A DNA stretch of 64,000 bases, from positions 1,550,001-1,614,000 of the forward strand of contig NZ_WVHL01000005.1 of NCBI RefSeq assembly GCF_009861525.1, written 5' to 3'. Numbering within the stretch: the first letter of the stretch is position 1; each line of letters begins with the position of its first letter. Shown piece by piece: positions 8,179 through 15,413 of the stretch. Made by a program: the position numbers and the translations under genes. Under the pieces are notes generated by a model. The model was not told where the DNA came from. It ran no database searches and saw only the letters and a list, made by a program, of their open reading frames with translations. This DNA comes from Pseudomonas sp. LD120 (GTDB taxonomy: Bacteria; Pseudomonadota; Gammaproteobacteria; Pseudomonadales; Pseudomonadaceae).

Positions 8179-8577
8179 ATGTTTGCCACCTATGACCTGA
8201 AGAACGCCCTGACCCGGGCCGTGGAAATCAGCCTGTTCACCTGGCGCCGGGCTGCTGATGACGACGCCCTAGACGATGACCAGCGCTACGGCTGGTGGGG
8301 CGACAGCTTTCCCACGGTGGCCGACGACCGCATCGGCTCGCGGCTGTGGCTGCTGCGCCGGGTCAAGCTCAGCCGGCAGACCCAGCTCGACGCCGAGTTC
8401 TATGCCCGCGAGGCCTTGCAGTGGCTGATCGACGATGGCCACTGCAACGCCGTGGAGATCATCACCGAGCGCCTCGACGCCCAGCGTCTGAACCTGCGCA
8501 CGGTGCTGATCCTGGCCGATGGCGAACGCCTGGACCTCAACCCCACTCACAGTTGGCAGGTGACCTATGCCGTTTGA
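8179..8577 (+). CDS. Baseplate wedge protein gp46-like
   Basis: 132 residues with the GP46 family features: an N-terminal ALTRAVEISLFTWRRA, the invariant-looking GWWGDSFP, then RIGSRLWLLRR and a C-terminal WQVTYAV. Mu gp46 is equivalent to the gp25/gpW-type wedge component. It overlaps the J-like gene by 11 bp. Position between spike and gp47 is conserved in Mu-like tails. Confidence 0.9.
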   Translation: MFATYDLKNALTRAVEISLFTWRRAADDDALDDDQRYGWWGDSFPTVADDRIGSRLWLLRRVKLSRQTQLDAEFYAREALQWLIDDGHCNAVEIITERLDAQRLNLRTVLILADGERLDLNPTHSWQVTYAV

Positions 8578-9607
8578 AACCCCTTCGCTGCCGGTGCTGA
8601 TTCAGCGCACCCAAAGCGACCTGGCCAGCGACTCGCTGCGCCAGTCCGATGCCCAAGTGCTGGCCCGCACCCTCAGCGGTGCCGCCTTTGGCCTGTACGG
8701 CTACCTGGATTGGATCGCCGAGCAGATCCTCCCGGACAAGGCCGATGAGTCGACCCTGGAACGTATCGCCGCGCTGCGTCTGAACCAGCCGCGCAAGGCA
8801 GCCCAGGCGGCCCACGGCAGCGTCAGCTTCAACGCCGCGGCTGGTGCCGTGCTGGATGTCGACACCCTGCTGCAGAGCAGCGACGGTCGCAGCTACAAGG
8901 TGACTGCCGCCCGCACCACCATTGCGGGGCTCAACAGCACCACGATCCAGGCGGTCGATGGCGGGACCCTGGGGAATGCCGATGCGGGCCTGGAATTGAC
9001 TGCGGTGCAGCCGGTGCAAGGCATCGGCAACGCGTTCACCGTCCTGGCCCCGGGCCTGACCGGTGGCGTGGCCCGGGAAAGCCTCGAATCCCTGCGCTCC
9101 CGGGTGATCCGTTCCTACCGGATCATTCCCCACGGCGGCTCGGCGGACGACTACGAAACCTGGGCGATGGAATGCCCGGGGATCACCCGCGCCTGGTCCC
9201 GGCGCAATTACCTGGGGCCGGGCACTGTGGGCCTGTTCGTCATGCGCGATGACGATGCCGATCCGATGCCAACGGTTGAACAGCTGGCCCAGGTTAAGCA
9301 GTACATCGAACCGCGGCGACCAGTAACCGCTGAGGTGTATGTCTTGGCCCCCACGCGCAAATCGGTGGTGTACAGCATCCGGCTGAACCCGGATACCTCT
9401 GCGGTTCGGGCGGCCGTTGAGGCGCAGTTGCGTGACCTGCATGCGCGTGAGGCAGCGCTGGGTGAGGCTCTTTTGCTGACTCACATCGCCGAGGCCATCA
9501 GCGGGGCAGCTGGTGAATGGGACCACCAACTGGTGGCGCCGGTTACTGATGTAGCAGCAAAACCCAACGAGCTTCTGATCTATGGGGGCTGCATATGGCT
9601 GGCTTAA
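8567..9607 (+). CDS. Baseplate J family protein (Mu gp47-like)
   Basis: 346 residues. The core GGVARESLESLRSRVIRSYRI and the strand pair around AWSRRNYLGPGTVGLFVM are the signature of baseplate J / gp47 wedge proteins. The N-terminal region (LPVLIQRTQSDLAS...LGYLDWIAEQILPDKA-like) is the usual helical arm. Wedges surround the hub and transmit the contraction trigger from the fibers. It overlaps the next gene by 13 bp. Confidence 0.93.
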   Translation: MPFETPSLPVLIQRTQSDLASDSLRQSDAQVLARTLSGAAFGLYGYLDWIAEQILPDKADESTLERIAALRLNQPRKAAQAAHGSVSFNAAAGAVLDVDTLLQSSDGRSYKVTAARTTIAGLNSTTIQAVDGGTLGNADAGLELTAVQPVQGIGNAFTVLAPGLTGGVARESLESLRSRVIRSYRIIPHGGSADDYETWAMECPGITRAWSRRNYLGPGTVGLFVMRDDDADPMPTVEQLAQVKQYIEPRRPVTAEVYVLAPTRKSVVYSIRLNPDTSAVRAAVEAQLRDLHAREAALGEALLLTHIAEAISGAAGEWDHQLVAPVTDVAAKPNELLIYGGCIWLA

Positions 9608-10203
9608 GAACAGCGGATCAGTATCAGAACCAGTTGAGGGCGCTGCTTCCTGCGGGGCCGGCTTGGGAGCCTGAGCGCGTCCCTGAGTTGGCCTTGGTGC
9701 TGACAGGCTTGTCGCAGGAGCTGGCGCGCATCGAAGCCCGGGCCTTCGCCTTGCTGAATGAGATGGATGCCGGCGGCGTGAATGAGCTGGTGCCTGACTG
9801 GGAGCGCGTCATGGGGCTGCCAGATCCCTGCATCGGGCTTGAACCGGTATTTGAGGACCGCCGTCTGGCAGTGCGCCAACGGCTGACGGCAGTCGGCGGG
9901 CAATCCTGTGGCTACTTCATCGAGATCGCGGTGCGCCTCGGTTATCCCGAAGCCACCATCACGGAGCGCCGGGCTCCGCGGTTTGGCCGCTCCCGCTTTG
10001 GCGCAGCCCACTTCGGCACCTGGGCTGCACAGTTCATGTGGACGCTCAACACGGGCCCGCGGCGCCGTCTGGGGCGGCGCTTTGGGGCCAGCTATTGGGG
10101 TGAGCGCTTCGGGGTCAACCCGAGCGGCGCCCTGGAGTGCGTCATTCGCCGCAGCGCCCCGGCGCATGCGCTGGAATTTATTAATTATGGGGGATGTGTG
10201 TAA
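9595..10203 (+). CDS. Tail protein gp48-like (DUF2313 / YmfQ family)
   Basis: 202 residues. The N-terminal half (YQNQLRALLPAGPAWEPE; ALLNEMDA; LVPDWERVMGLPD) is the DUF2313 domain, which links wedge to fiber. The middle has a short duplicated RFG...FGxxHFG / RFGASYWGERFG stretch, and the end HALEFINYGGC is family-typical. The following fiber gene starts directly after its stop codon (10201-10203). Confidence 0.9.
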   Translation: MAGLRTADQYQNQLRALLPAGPAWEPERVPELALVLTGLSQELARIEARAFALLNEMDAGGVNELVPDWERVMGLPDPCIGLEPVFEDRRLAVRQRLTAVGGQSCGYFIEIAVRLGYPEATITERRAPRFGRSRFGAAHFGTWAAQFMWTLNTGPRRRLGRRFGASYWGERFGVNPSGALECVIRRSAPAHALEFINYGGCV

Positions 10204-11082
10204 ATGGATTATCCGAAGAGTGTGCCCAACGTGGGGTTGGTCAACGGCAAGTTTGTTGACGAGAACACTACAACTGGGCAAGTTGGCTCGTTGATTCCGG
10301 CGAGCTGGGGAAATGCGGTTACTTCTGAAATTCTTAACGTTCTAAAGGCGGCATCAATAGCGCCTGATGAACTAAGTAATGATCAGCTATACAAAGCAAT
10401 TTCTAAAATTGTTGCTGAGAGCGGAGTTACAAAAGAAGACTTTAGCAAAAAAGCAGATAAGTCCACTACGCTTGCCGGGTACAGCATCACGGACGGGGCA
10501 ACAAAGACAGATGTCGCAAACTTACTCCCGAGGGCAGGGGGCATACTATCGGGGCGGCTCGCTCTCAATAACGGGACTGATGACTCGCCTGAAATTTCTT
10601 GGAAGACCCCCAGCTGTACTGCCAACCTTGATCTTGTCGGTAGCGTTCTTCGCATCTTTGCGGAGCGTGGGGGGGAGACTGTCTTTCCACTTCAGCTAGA
10701 TGCCGCCGCGAAGATCCCATATTTTTTCGGGAACGTCGCATGGCATGCCGGTAACTTTAATCCTGCGGCCTATTTGCAAAGCGCGCAACTTCCTAGAAAT
10801 GTTCTCACACCTTCATGGTGGCGGTGTGGTGATACGGGGCTGACTATTCAATGGGGGGCAACAGGGAGTTTGGGCGCTGACGCTCGATTCACGAGTTTCA
10901 CAATGGCGTTCCCAAATGTTTGCGTGGCTGTATTACCGATCGTTGAATCACCGGCTCCCGGCTTGAATGAAATAGGTCTGACTGTAACCTATAAAGTTAA
11001 GGAGGGCTTCTCGGCGGTTTGTAAGGTTTACAACGGTGGTTCAGCTAACAAACCAGTAACTTATATCGCAATCGGTTGGTAA
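10204..11082 (+). CDS. Tail fiber protein (receptor binding)
   Basis: 292 residues. The N-terminus MDYPKSVPNVGLVNGKFVDE and the TGQVGSLIPASWGNAVTSEIL segment match the baseplate-attachment part of P2/Mu-like fibers. The middle holds collagen-like-free trimer repeats (YSITDGATK...LPRAGGILSG). The end WWRCGDTGLTIQWG ... YIAIGW resembles the gp53-like receptor-binding C-terminal domain. Base composition is visibly more AT-rich from ~10.3 kb than in the baseplate genes, as expected for a swapped specificity cassette. It determines which strains are killed. Confidence 0.9.
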   Translation: MDYPKSVPNVGLVNGKFVDENTTTGQVGSLIPASWGNAVTSEILNVLKAASIAPDELSNDQLYKAISKIVAESGVTKEDFSKKADKSTTLAGYSITDGATKTDVANLLPRAGGILSGRLALNNGTDDSPEISWKTPSCTANLDLVGSVLRIFAERGGETVFPLQLDAAAKIPYFFGNVAWHAGNFNPAAYLQSAQLPRNVLTPSWWRCGDTGLTIQWGATGSLGADARFTSFTMAFPNVCVAVLPIVESPAPGLNEIGLTVTYKVKEGFSAVCKVYNGGSANKPVTYIAIGW

Positions 11083-11095
11083 TTTAGGAGGGGAT

Positions 11096-11518
11096 ATGAG
11101 TATTTTCTTTGCTGCAAGTACGTCAGGGTTCTACTCAGAAGAAATTCATGGTGGAGCCATTCCAGATGACGCTGTTGAGATAACAGCAGAAGAACATGCG
11201 GCCTTGTTGTCCGGTCAGGCATCGGGAAAGCTGATTGCTCGCGGGGCGGATGGTCGGCCCGCGCTTGTTGATCCGCTCCCTCCAACAGATGAAGAAATGG
11301 CAGCGGTGGCAAAAATGAAGTGCGACCAACTGTTGTCAATTGCAACTCTTCGCATTGCCCCGCTACAAGATGCAATAGACCTCGATGAGGCCACCGCGAC
11401 TGAGTTGGCGAGCCTCAAAGCGTGGAGGCAGTACCGCGTTGCTGTCAATCGTGTGCCTGAGCAGCAGGGCTACCCAGGGACGATTGACTGGCCACGGCAG
11501 CCAGGTGACCCCCAGTAA
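11096..11518 (+). CDS. Tail fiber assembly chaperone
   Basis: 140 residues with the layout of caudoviral tail fiber assembly proteins: an N-terminal FFAASTSGFYSEEIHG, then AEEHAALLSGQASGKLI, and a C-terminal LASLKAWRQYRVAVNRV...WP. Such proteins are fiber-specific trimerisation chaperones and move together with their fiber. AGGAGG precedes the ATG. It is followed by a terminator. Confidence 0.9.
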   Translation: MSIFFAASTSGFYSEEIHGGAIPDDAVEITAEEHAALLSGQASGKLIARGADGRPALVDPLPPTDEEMAAVAKMKCDQLLSIATLRIAPLQDAIDLDEATATELASLKAWRQYRVAVNRVPEQQGYPGTIDWPRQPGDPQ

Positions 11519-11519
11519 G

Positions 11520-11549
11520 CGCCCCGCACTTTCGGGGCGTTTTCTTTTC
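11520..11549 (+). terminator. Intrinsic terminator between fiber chaperone and lysis genes
   Basis: CGCCCCG (11520-11526) / CGGGGCG (11533-11539), loop CACTTT, then TTTTCTTTTCT. It divides the morphogenesis genes from the lysis cassette. Confidence 0.8.
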
Positions 11550-11569
11550 TGATTAATGAGGTTTTTCTG

Positions 11570-12133
11570 ATGCCGATTACAACGCAGCAGCTGCTGCAGA
11601 TCCTCCCCAACGCCCGCCGCCAAGCGGGCGTTTTTGTTACTCCACTCAACACCGCCATGGCTCATCGGCAGATCGATACACCGAAGCGCCAGGCAGCCTT
11701 TCTCGCCCAGATCGGTCACGAATCCGGGCAACTGCAATACGTGCGCGAGCTGGGCAGTGATCAATACCTGAGCAAGTACGACACCGGCACGCTCGCCGCA
11801 CGCCTGGGCAACACTCCAGAGGCCGACGGCGACGGCCAGCGGTACCGCGGGCGCGGGCTGATCCAGATCACCGGGCGCAGCAACTATCGCCAGTGCAGCC
11901 TCGGGCTGTTTGGCGATGAGCGTTTGTTGGAATTGCCGCAGCTGCTGGAGCAGCCGCAATGGGCCGCCGAGTCGGCGGCCTGGTTCTGGGAGCGCGGCGG
12001 GCTCAATGCCCTGGCCGATCGTGATGAGTTCAACAGCATCACTCGCCGTATCAATGGCGGTTTGAACGGTTTGCAGGATCGCCTGCAACTCTGGGCCAGG
12101 GCGCGGGCGGTGCTGTGCCTGCCTCAGGTCTAG
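11570..12133 (+). CDS. GH19 endolysin (muramidase/chitinase-like)
   Basis: 187 residues of the GH19 family used as phage lysins. AFLAQIGHESGQLQYVRE carries the catalytic Glu of the HES motif. YRGRGLIQITGRSNYR is the family's most conserved stretch, and AAWFWERGGLNALAD and ITRRINGGLNGL complete the fold. No signal peptide is seen, so export would need a holin, not found in the window. Codons ~14-22 lie on a terminator-like hairpin (11609-11635). It degrades peptidoglycan to release tailocin particles. Confidence 0.93.
   Translation: MPITTQQLLQILPNARRQAGVFVTPLNTAMAHRQIDTPKRQAAFLAQIGHESGQLQYVRELGSDQYLSKYDTGTLAARLGNTPEADGDGQRYRGRGLIQITGRSNYRQCSLGLFGDERLLELPQLLEQPQWAAESAAWFWERGGLNALADRDEFNSITRRINGGLNGLQDRLQLWARARAVLCLPQV
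11609..11635 (+). terminator. Terminator-like hairpin inside the endolysin gene
   Basis: AACGCCCGC (11609-11617) / GCGGGCGTT (11624-11632), loop CGCCAA, followed by TTTG. It encodes N-A-R-R-Q-A-G-V-F of the endolysin, so it is both coding and terminator-shaped. Confidence 0.55.
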
Positions 12134-12153
12134 GTGTGGAGGGCGACTCTTTC

Positions 12154-12271
12154 TGTAGCCGCTGCCGCAGGCTGTGTACGAGCGCGAAGCGGTCGTGGTG
12201 ATGGCGGTCGCGCCATGGGGCGTGGGTTGTCGACTCAGTCGCAGCTTCGCCAAGGCTCAGCAGCGGCTACA
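12154..12271. repeat. Intergenic palindromic repeat element with 11-bp terminal inverted repeats
   Basis: TGTAGCCGCTG (12154-12164) at one end and CAGCGGCTACA (12261-12271) at the other, with GCGCGAAGCG-type internal sequence. This is a recognisable dispersed Pseudomonas intergenic element, here between endolysin and spanin genes. Confidence 0.7.
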
Positions 12272-12320
12272 GGGTTTTTGTAGTCGTTCTATTCATTCCA
12301 TAAAAGTGAGAGGGGGCGTG

Positions 12321-12845
12321 ATGATTATTCGCAGTTGGCTGGCCGTCGCCGTCGCCGTCGCCGTCGCCGTGGCGCTTGGGGCGCTCTATGCCCTGGGATT
12401 TGTCAGCGGTGCCGGCAGCGAACGCAGTAAATACCAGCGCCTGGACGAGGCTCGGCTGCAGCAATCCTTCGAGCAAGGCCGGGCCTTGGGCAGGGTCAAG
12501 GAGAAGGTGGTGGTCGAGTACGTCGATCGCATCGTCAAGGTCCGTGAGGCGGGCGTCAGCCTTATCAAGGAGGTTCCTATTTATGTATCTAAAGCGGCGG
12601 ATGATGCTTGCGTTGTGCCTGGTGGTTTTGTCCGGGTGCACGACGCCGGCGCCGCCAACCTGCCTCTGGCCAGAGGCCCCAGCGTCGCTGATGGCGCCGC
12701 CTCGGGCCTTGCACTCTCTACCGTCGCCGCCAGCGTCGTCGACAACTACAACCAATGCCACGCCAACACCGAACAATTGAAGGCGTTGCAGCAGTGGGTG
12801 CGGGAGTCTCAGGCGTTGCTGCAGGGGGCTCCGGGGTTGCACTGA
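12321..12845 (+). CDS. Inner-membrane spanin (Rz-like)
   Basis: 174 residues. ATG 12321 was chosen because it follows GAGAGGGGG and gives an N-terminal membrane anchor (WLAVAVAVAVAVALGALYAL). A periplasmic helical segment rich in Lys/Glu/Arg follows, then a C-terminus with NYNQCHANTEQLKALQQWV. This is i-spanin architecture. The alternating GTCGCC codons give the AVAVAVAV run. It contains the o-spanin gene in another frame. Together they fuse inner and outer membranes in the last step of lysis. Confidence 0.8.
   Translation: MIIRSWLAVAVAVAVAVALGALYALGFVSGAGSERSKYQRLDEARLQQSFEQGRALGRVKEKVVVEYVDRIVKVREAGVSLIKEVPIYVSKAADDACVVPGGFVRVHDAGAANLPLARGPSVADGAASGLALSTVAASVVDNYNQCHANTEQLKALQQWVRESQALLQGAPGLH
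12583..12780 (+). CDS. Outer-membrane spanin lipoprotein (Rz1-like), nested in Rz
   Basis: 65 residues, entirely inside the Rz gene in a different frame. It starts MYLKRRMMLALCLVVLSGC, a signal peptide with lipobox V-L-S-G-C19, and the mature part is short and Pro/Ser/Thr-rich (TTPAPPTC, PSPPASSTTTT), as in Rz1 proteins. AAGGAGG at 12567-12573 within Rz gives it its own ribosome-binding site 9 bp upstream. This nested layout is the lambda-type spanin arrangement. Confidence 0.85.
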   Translation: MYLKRRMMLALCLVVLSGCTTPAPPTCLWPEAPASLMAPPRALHSLPSPPASSTTTTNATPTPNN

Positions 12846-12914
12846 CGGCCCTCCAGGCGTGTTTGAAAATGGATCACTGTCGCGTTCTGTATGGGCGGGC
12901 GGGGGGGGAAGCAA

Positions 12915-13151
12915 ATGGGCTTGCCGATGTTTAAAGAATACAGATGTGCTGAGTGCAAGCGACTTGCCGCCCGTGGCAGGCGCTATCGAGCTCGAATCGT
13001 CTTCTGCGGCAAACACGCTGGCAGAGCCTGTGAGCAAGTACAGGTATTTTCGCCCTGCCCTTGGTTCAGGCCGATGGGCTTTGGCAGATGTACGAGCAGC
13101 GCAAGCTTTCTTGCTGGCGCAGTTCCTATCAGGCAGCTCGGACTTTCCTGA
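12915..13151 (+). CDS. Small Cys-containing ORF, possible remnant of a Com-like zinc-finger protein
   Basis: The N-terminus MGLPMFKEYRCAECKRLAAR looks like the start of phage Mu Com-type regulators (x-x-R-C-x-x-C-x-K-L-L-A-R). The rest does not keep the second C-P-x-C knuckle: only one F-C-G remains, and a +1 frame nearby reads AIELESSSAANTLAEP, reminiscent of a decayed IKCPRC-x-x-LN segment. The stretch 12846-13267 holds nothing else recognisable. It may be a frameshifted relic at the tailocin/cinA junction. Similarity is judged by eye over ~20 residues only. Confidence 0.3.
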   Translation: MGLPMFKEYRCAECKRLAARGRRYRARIVFCGKHAGRACEQVQVFSPCPWFRPMGFGRCTSSASFLAGAVPIRQLGLS

Positions 13152-13267
13152 ATGGGCATCGCCTAACATCTTGATCCAGAGCCGTTGGGTTTCCTGACGG
13201 CTTGTCACTTGCAAGCCTGCTTTCCTGGTGTACGGTAAGCACACGCCAGCCCCAACAGGAGAGGATT

Positions 13268-13768
13268 GTGAAAGAAATGACCCAGCTTGCCGCTGAACTT
13301 GGCCGGCGTCTGCAGGTGCTGAATGCCCACGTCACCACGGCGGAATCCTGCACCGGTGGAGGGATTGCTGAGGCGATCACCCGGATTCCAGGGAGTTCGG
13401 CCTGGTTCGAGGCCGGTTATGTGACGTATTCCAACCGTCAGAAAACCCAGCAACTGGATGTGCCGGACGACTTGTTCAGTTCGGTCGGTGCGGTCAGTCG
13501 TGAAGTGGTAGAGGCTATGGTCCGGGGGGCGCAGGCCAAGAGTCGTGCGCATTTTGCGGTGGCGGTCAGCGGCATCGCCGGGCCGGATGGTGGTTCGGCG
13601 CAGAAGCCGGTGGGTACGGTGTGGCTGGCCTGGGGCGCGGGAGAAACGCTGACCGCCGAGTGCCGGCACTTCCCCGGTAATCGCGATGAGGTTCGCCGAC
13701 AAACGGTGAAGGCCGCGCTAGAGGGGTTGCTGCAACACGCCGCAGCAGAAATCGCAAATCAGGGGTAG
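13268..13768 (+). CDS. CinA C-terminal family protein (nicotinamide-nucleotide amidase type, PncC-like)
   Basis: 166 residues, the single-domain CinA/PncC form: TTAESCTGGGIAEAITRIPGSSAWFEAGYV is in the catalytic segment and AVAVSGIAGPDGGSAQKPVGTVW is the second signature. It hydrolyses nicotinamide mononucleotide to nicotinate mononucleotide in pyridine nucleotide salvage. The N-terminal MoCF/COG1058 domain of long CinA proteins is absent. GTG 13268 has AGGAG 6 bp upstream; ATG 13277 is the alternative. It marks the right-hand border of the tail cluster. Confidence 0.9.
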   Translation: MKEMTQLAAELGRRLQVLNAHVTTAESCTGGGIAEAITRIPGSSAWFEAGYVTYSNRQKTQQLDVPDDLFSSVGAVSREVVEAMVRGAQAKSRAHFAVAVSGIAGPDGGSAQKPVGTVWLAWGAGETLTAECRHFPGNRDEVRRQTVKAALEGLLQHAAAEIANQG

Positions 13769-13795
13769 GCGATCCTTGAGCGCTGTGGAATAATA

Positions 13796-13811
13796 CTGGC
13801 TACTTATACAG
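13796..13811 (+). promoter_or_regulatory. LexA (SOS) box of recA
   Basis: CTGGCTACTTATACAG, a perfect CTG-N10-CAG operator, lies 41 bp before the recA start. A TTGAGC at 13776-13781 is a possible -35 element, which would place the box over the promoter. Confidence 0.9.
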
Positions 13812-13851
13812 GTGTTGGCCGTCAGGCCTTATTGATTACGTGAGGACTTTA

Positions 13852-14904
13852 ATGGACGACAACAAGAAGAAAGCCTTGGCTGCGGCCCTGGGTCAGATCG
13901 AACGTCAATTCGGCAAGGGTGCCGTCATGCGTATGGGCGATCACGACCGTCAGGCGATCCCGGCCATTTCCACTGGCTCTCTGGGTCTGGACATCGCTCT
14001 GGGCATTGGCGGTCTGCCAAAAGGCCGTATCGTTGAAATCTACGGTCCCGAGTCGTCCGGTAAGACCACTCTGACCCTGTCGGTCATTGCCCAGGCGCAG
14101 AAAGCCGGTGCCACTTGTGCCTTCGTCGACGCCGAGCACGCGCTGGATCCGGAATACGCCGGCAAGCTGGGTGTCAATGTTGATGATCTGCTGGTTTCGC
14201 AGCCAGATACCGGCGAGCAAGCCCTGGAAATCACCGACATGCTGGTGCGTTCCAACGCGGTAGACGTGATCATTGTCGACTCCGTGGCGGCGCTGGTACC
14301 CAAGGCTGAAATTGAAGGCGAAATGGGTGACATGCACGTGGGCTTGCAAGCCCGCCTGATGTCCCAGGCGCTGCGTAAAATTACCGGTAACATCAAGAAC
14401 GCCAACTGCCTGGTGATCTTCATCAACCAGATCCGGATGAAGATCGGCGTGATGTTCGGCAGCCCGGAAACCACCACCGGTGGTAACGCGCTGAAGTTCT
14501 ACGCTTCGGTTCGTCTGGATATCCGTCGTACCGGTGCGGTGAAGGAAGGTGACGAGGTGGTCGGTAGCGAAACCCGAGTCAAGATCGTCAAGAACAAGGT
14601 GGCTCCGCCGTTCCGTCAGGCCGAGTTCCAGATTCTTTACGGCAAGGGTATCTACCTCAACGGCGAAATCATCGATCTGGGCGTGCTCCATGGTTTCCTG
14701 GAGAAATCCGGTGCCTGGTACAGCTACCAGGGCAACAAGATCGGTCAGGGCAAGGCCAACTCGGCCAAGTTCCTGCATGACAACCCAGAGATCGGCAATG
14801 CGCTGGAGAAGCAGATTCGCGACAAGCTGCTGACTGCTTCGCCAGACGTCAAAGCCAATCCGGTCAAAGAGACCGAAGATGATATGGCCGACGCTGATAT
14901 CTGA
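13852..14904 (+). CDS. recA: Recombinase A
   Basis: 350 residues. ATG 13852 follows TGAGG at good distance; an in-frame ATG 12 bp upstream is less suitable. Walker A is GPESSGKTT (65-73), the DNA-binding/L2 region contains IFINQIRMKIGVMFG and TTTGGNALKFYASV, and the C-terminus is acidic (ETEDDMADADI). RecA forms filaments on ssDNA for strand exchange and promotes LexA and UmuD self-cleavage. It is the central SOS gene, with its LexA box at 13796 and recX 8 bp downstream. Confidence 0.99.
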   Translation: MDDNKKKALAAALGQIERQFGKGAVMRMGDHDRQAIPAISTGSLGLDIALGIGGLPKGRIVEIYGPESSGKTTLTLSVIAQAQKAGATCAFVDAEHALDPEYAGKLGVNVDDLLVSQPDTGEQALEITDMLVRSNAVDVIIVDSVAALVPKAEIEGEMGDMHVGLQARLMSQALRKITGNIKNANCLVIFINQIRMKIGVMFGSPETTTGGNALKFYASVRLDIRRTGAVKEGDEVVGSETRVKIVKNKVAPPFRQAEFQILYGKGIYLNGEIIDLGVLHGFLEKSGAWYSYQGNKIGQGKANSAKFLHDNPEIGNALEKQIRDKLLTASPDVKANPVKETEDDMADADI

Positions 14905-14912
14905 TTGATCCA

Positions 14913-15380
14913 ATGACCGCCGTACTCGATACCCTCGTCGCGGTGCGGCGGGCTGCAATGGACCTGCTCGCGCGACGCGAGCACGGTCGAGTCGAGCTGA
15001 CGCGTAAACTGCGTCAGCGCGGCGCCCCTCCTGAAATGATTGAAGCCGCCCTCGACCGTTTGACGGAAGAAGGCTTGCTGTCCGAATCGCGCTACCTCGA
15101 AAGTTTCGTTTCCTATCGTGCTCGTTCAGGCTATGGGCCGATGCGTATTCGCGAGGAGCTCAGCCAGCGCGGCTTGCAACGTAGCGACATTGATCTTGCC
15201 TTGCGTGAGTGCGGAATCGATTGGCAGGAGCAATTGCGAGACGTTTGGCTGCGAAAGTTTTCTGGACAGTTTCCCGTGGATGCTCGAGAGCGCGCCAAGC
15301 AAGGGCGTTTTCTGAGTTATCGCGGATATGCCATGGACATGATCGGCCGCCTGTTGAGCGGCCGGGACATGGATGACTGA
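14913..15380 (+). CDS. recX: RecA regulatory protein RecX
   Basis: 155 residues in the usual place after recA, presumably co-transcribed by read-through. RecX three-helix repeats are visible: LLARREHGRVELTRKLRQRG, then LDRLTEEGLLSESRYLESFVSYR, YGPMRIREELSQRGL and a C-terminal FLSYRGYAMDMIGRLL. RecX binds in the RecA filament groove and caps its growth. ATG 14913 is the only suitable start. Confidence 0.96.
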   Translation: MTAVLDTLVAVRRAAMDLLARREHGRVELTRKLRQRGAPPEMIEAALDRLTEEGLLSESRYLESFVSYRARSGYGPMRIREELSQRGLQRSDIDLALRECGIDWQEQLRDVWLRKFSGQFPVDARERAKQGRFLSYRGYAMDMIGRLLSGRDMDD

Positions 15381-15413
15381 GGCGCTACCCGTCGCATGAC
15401 GCAGCGGGTGCTG

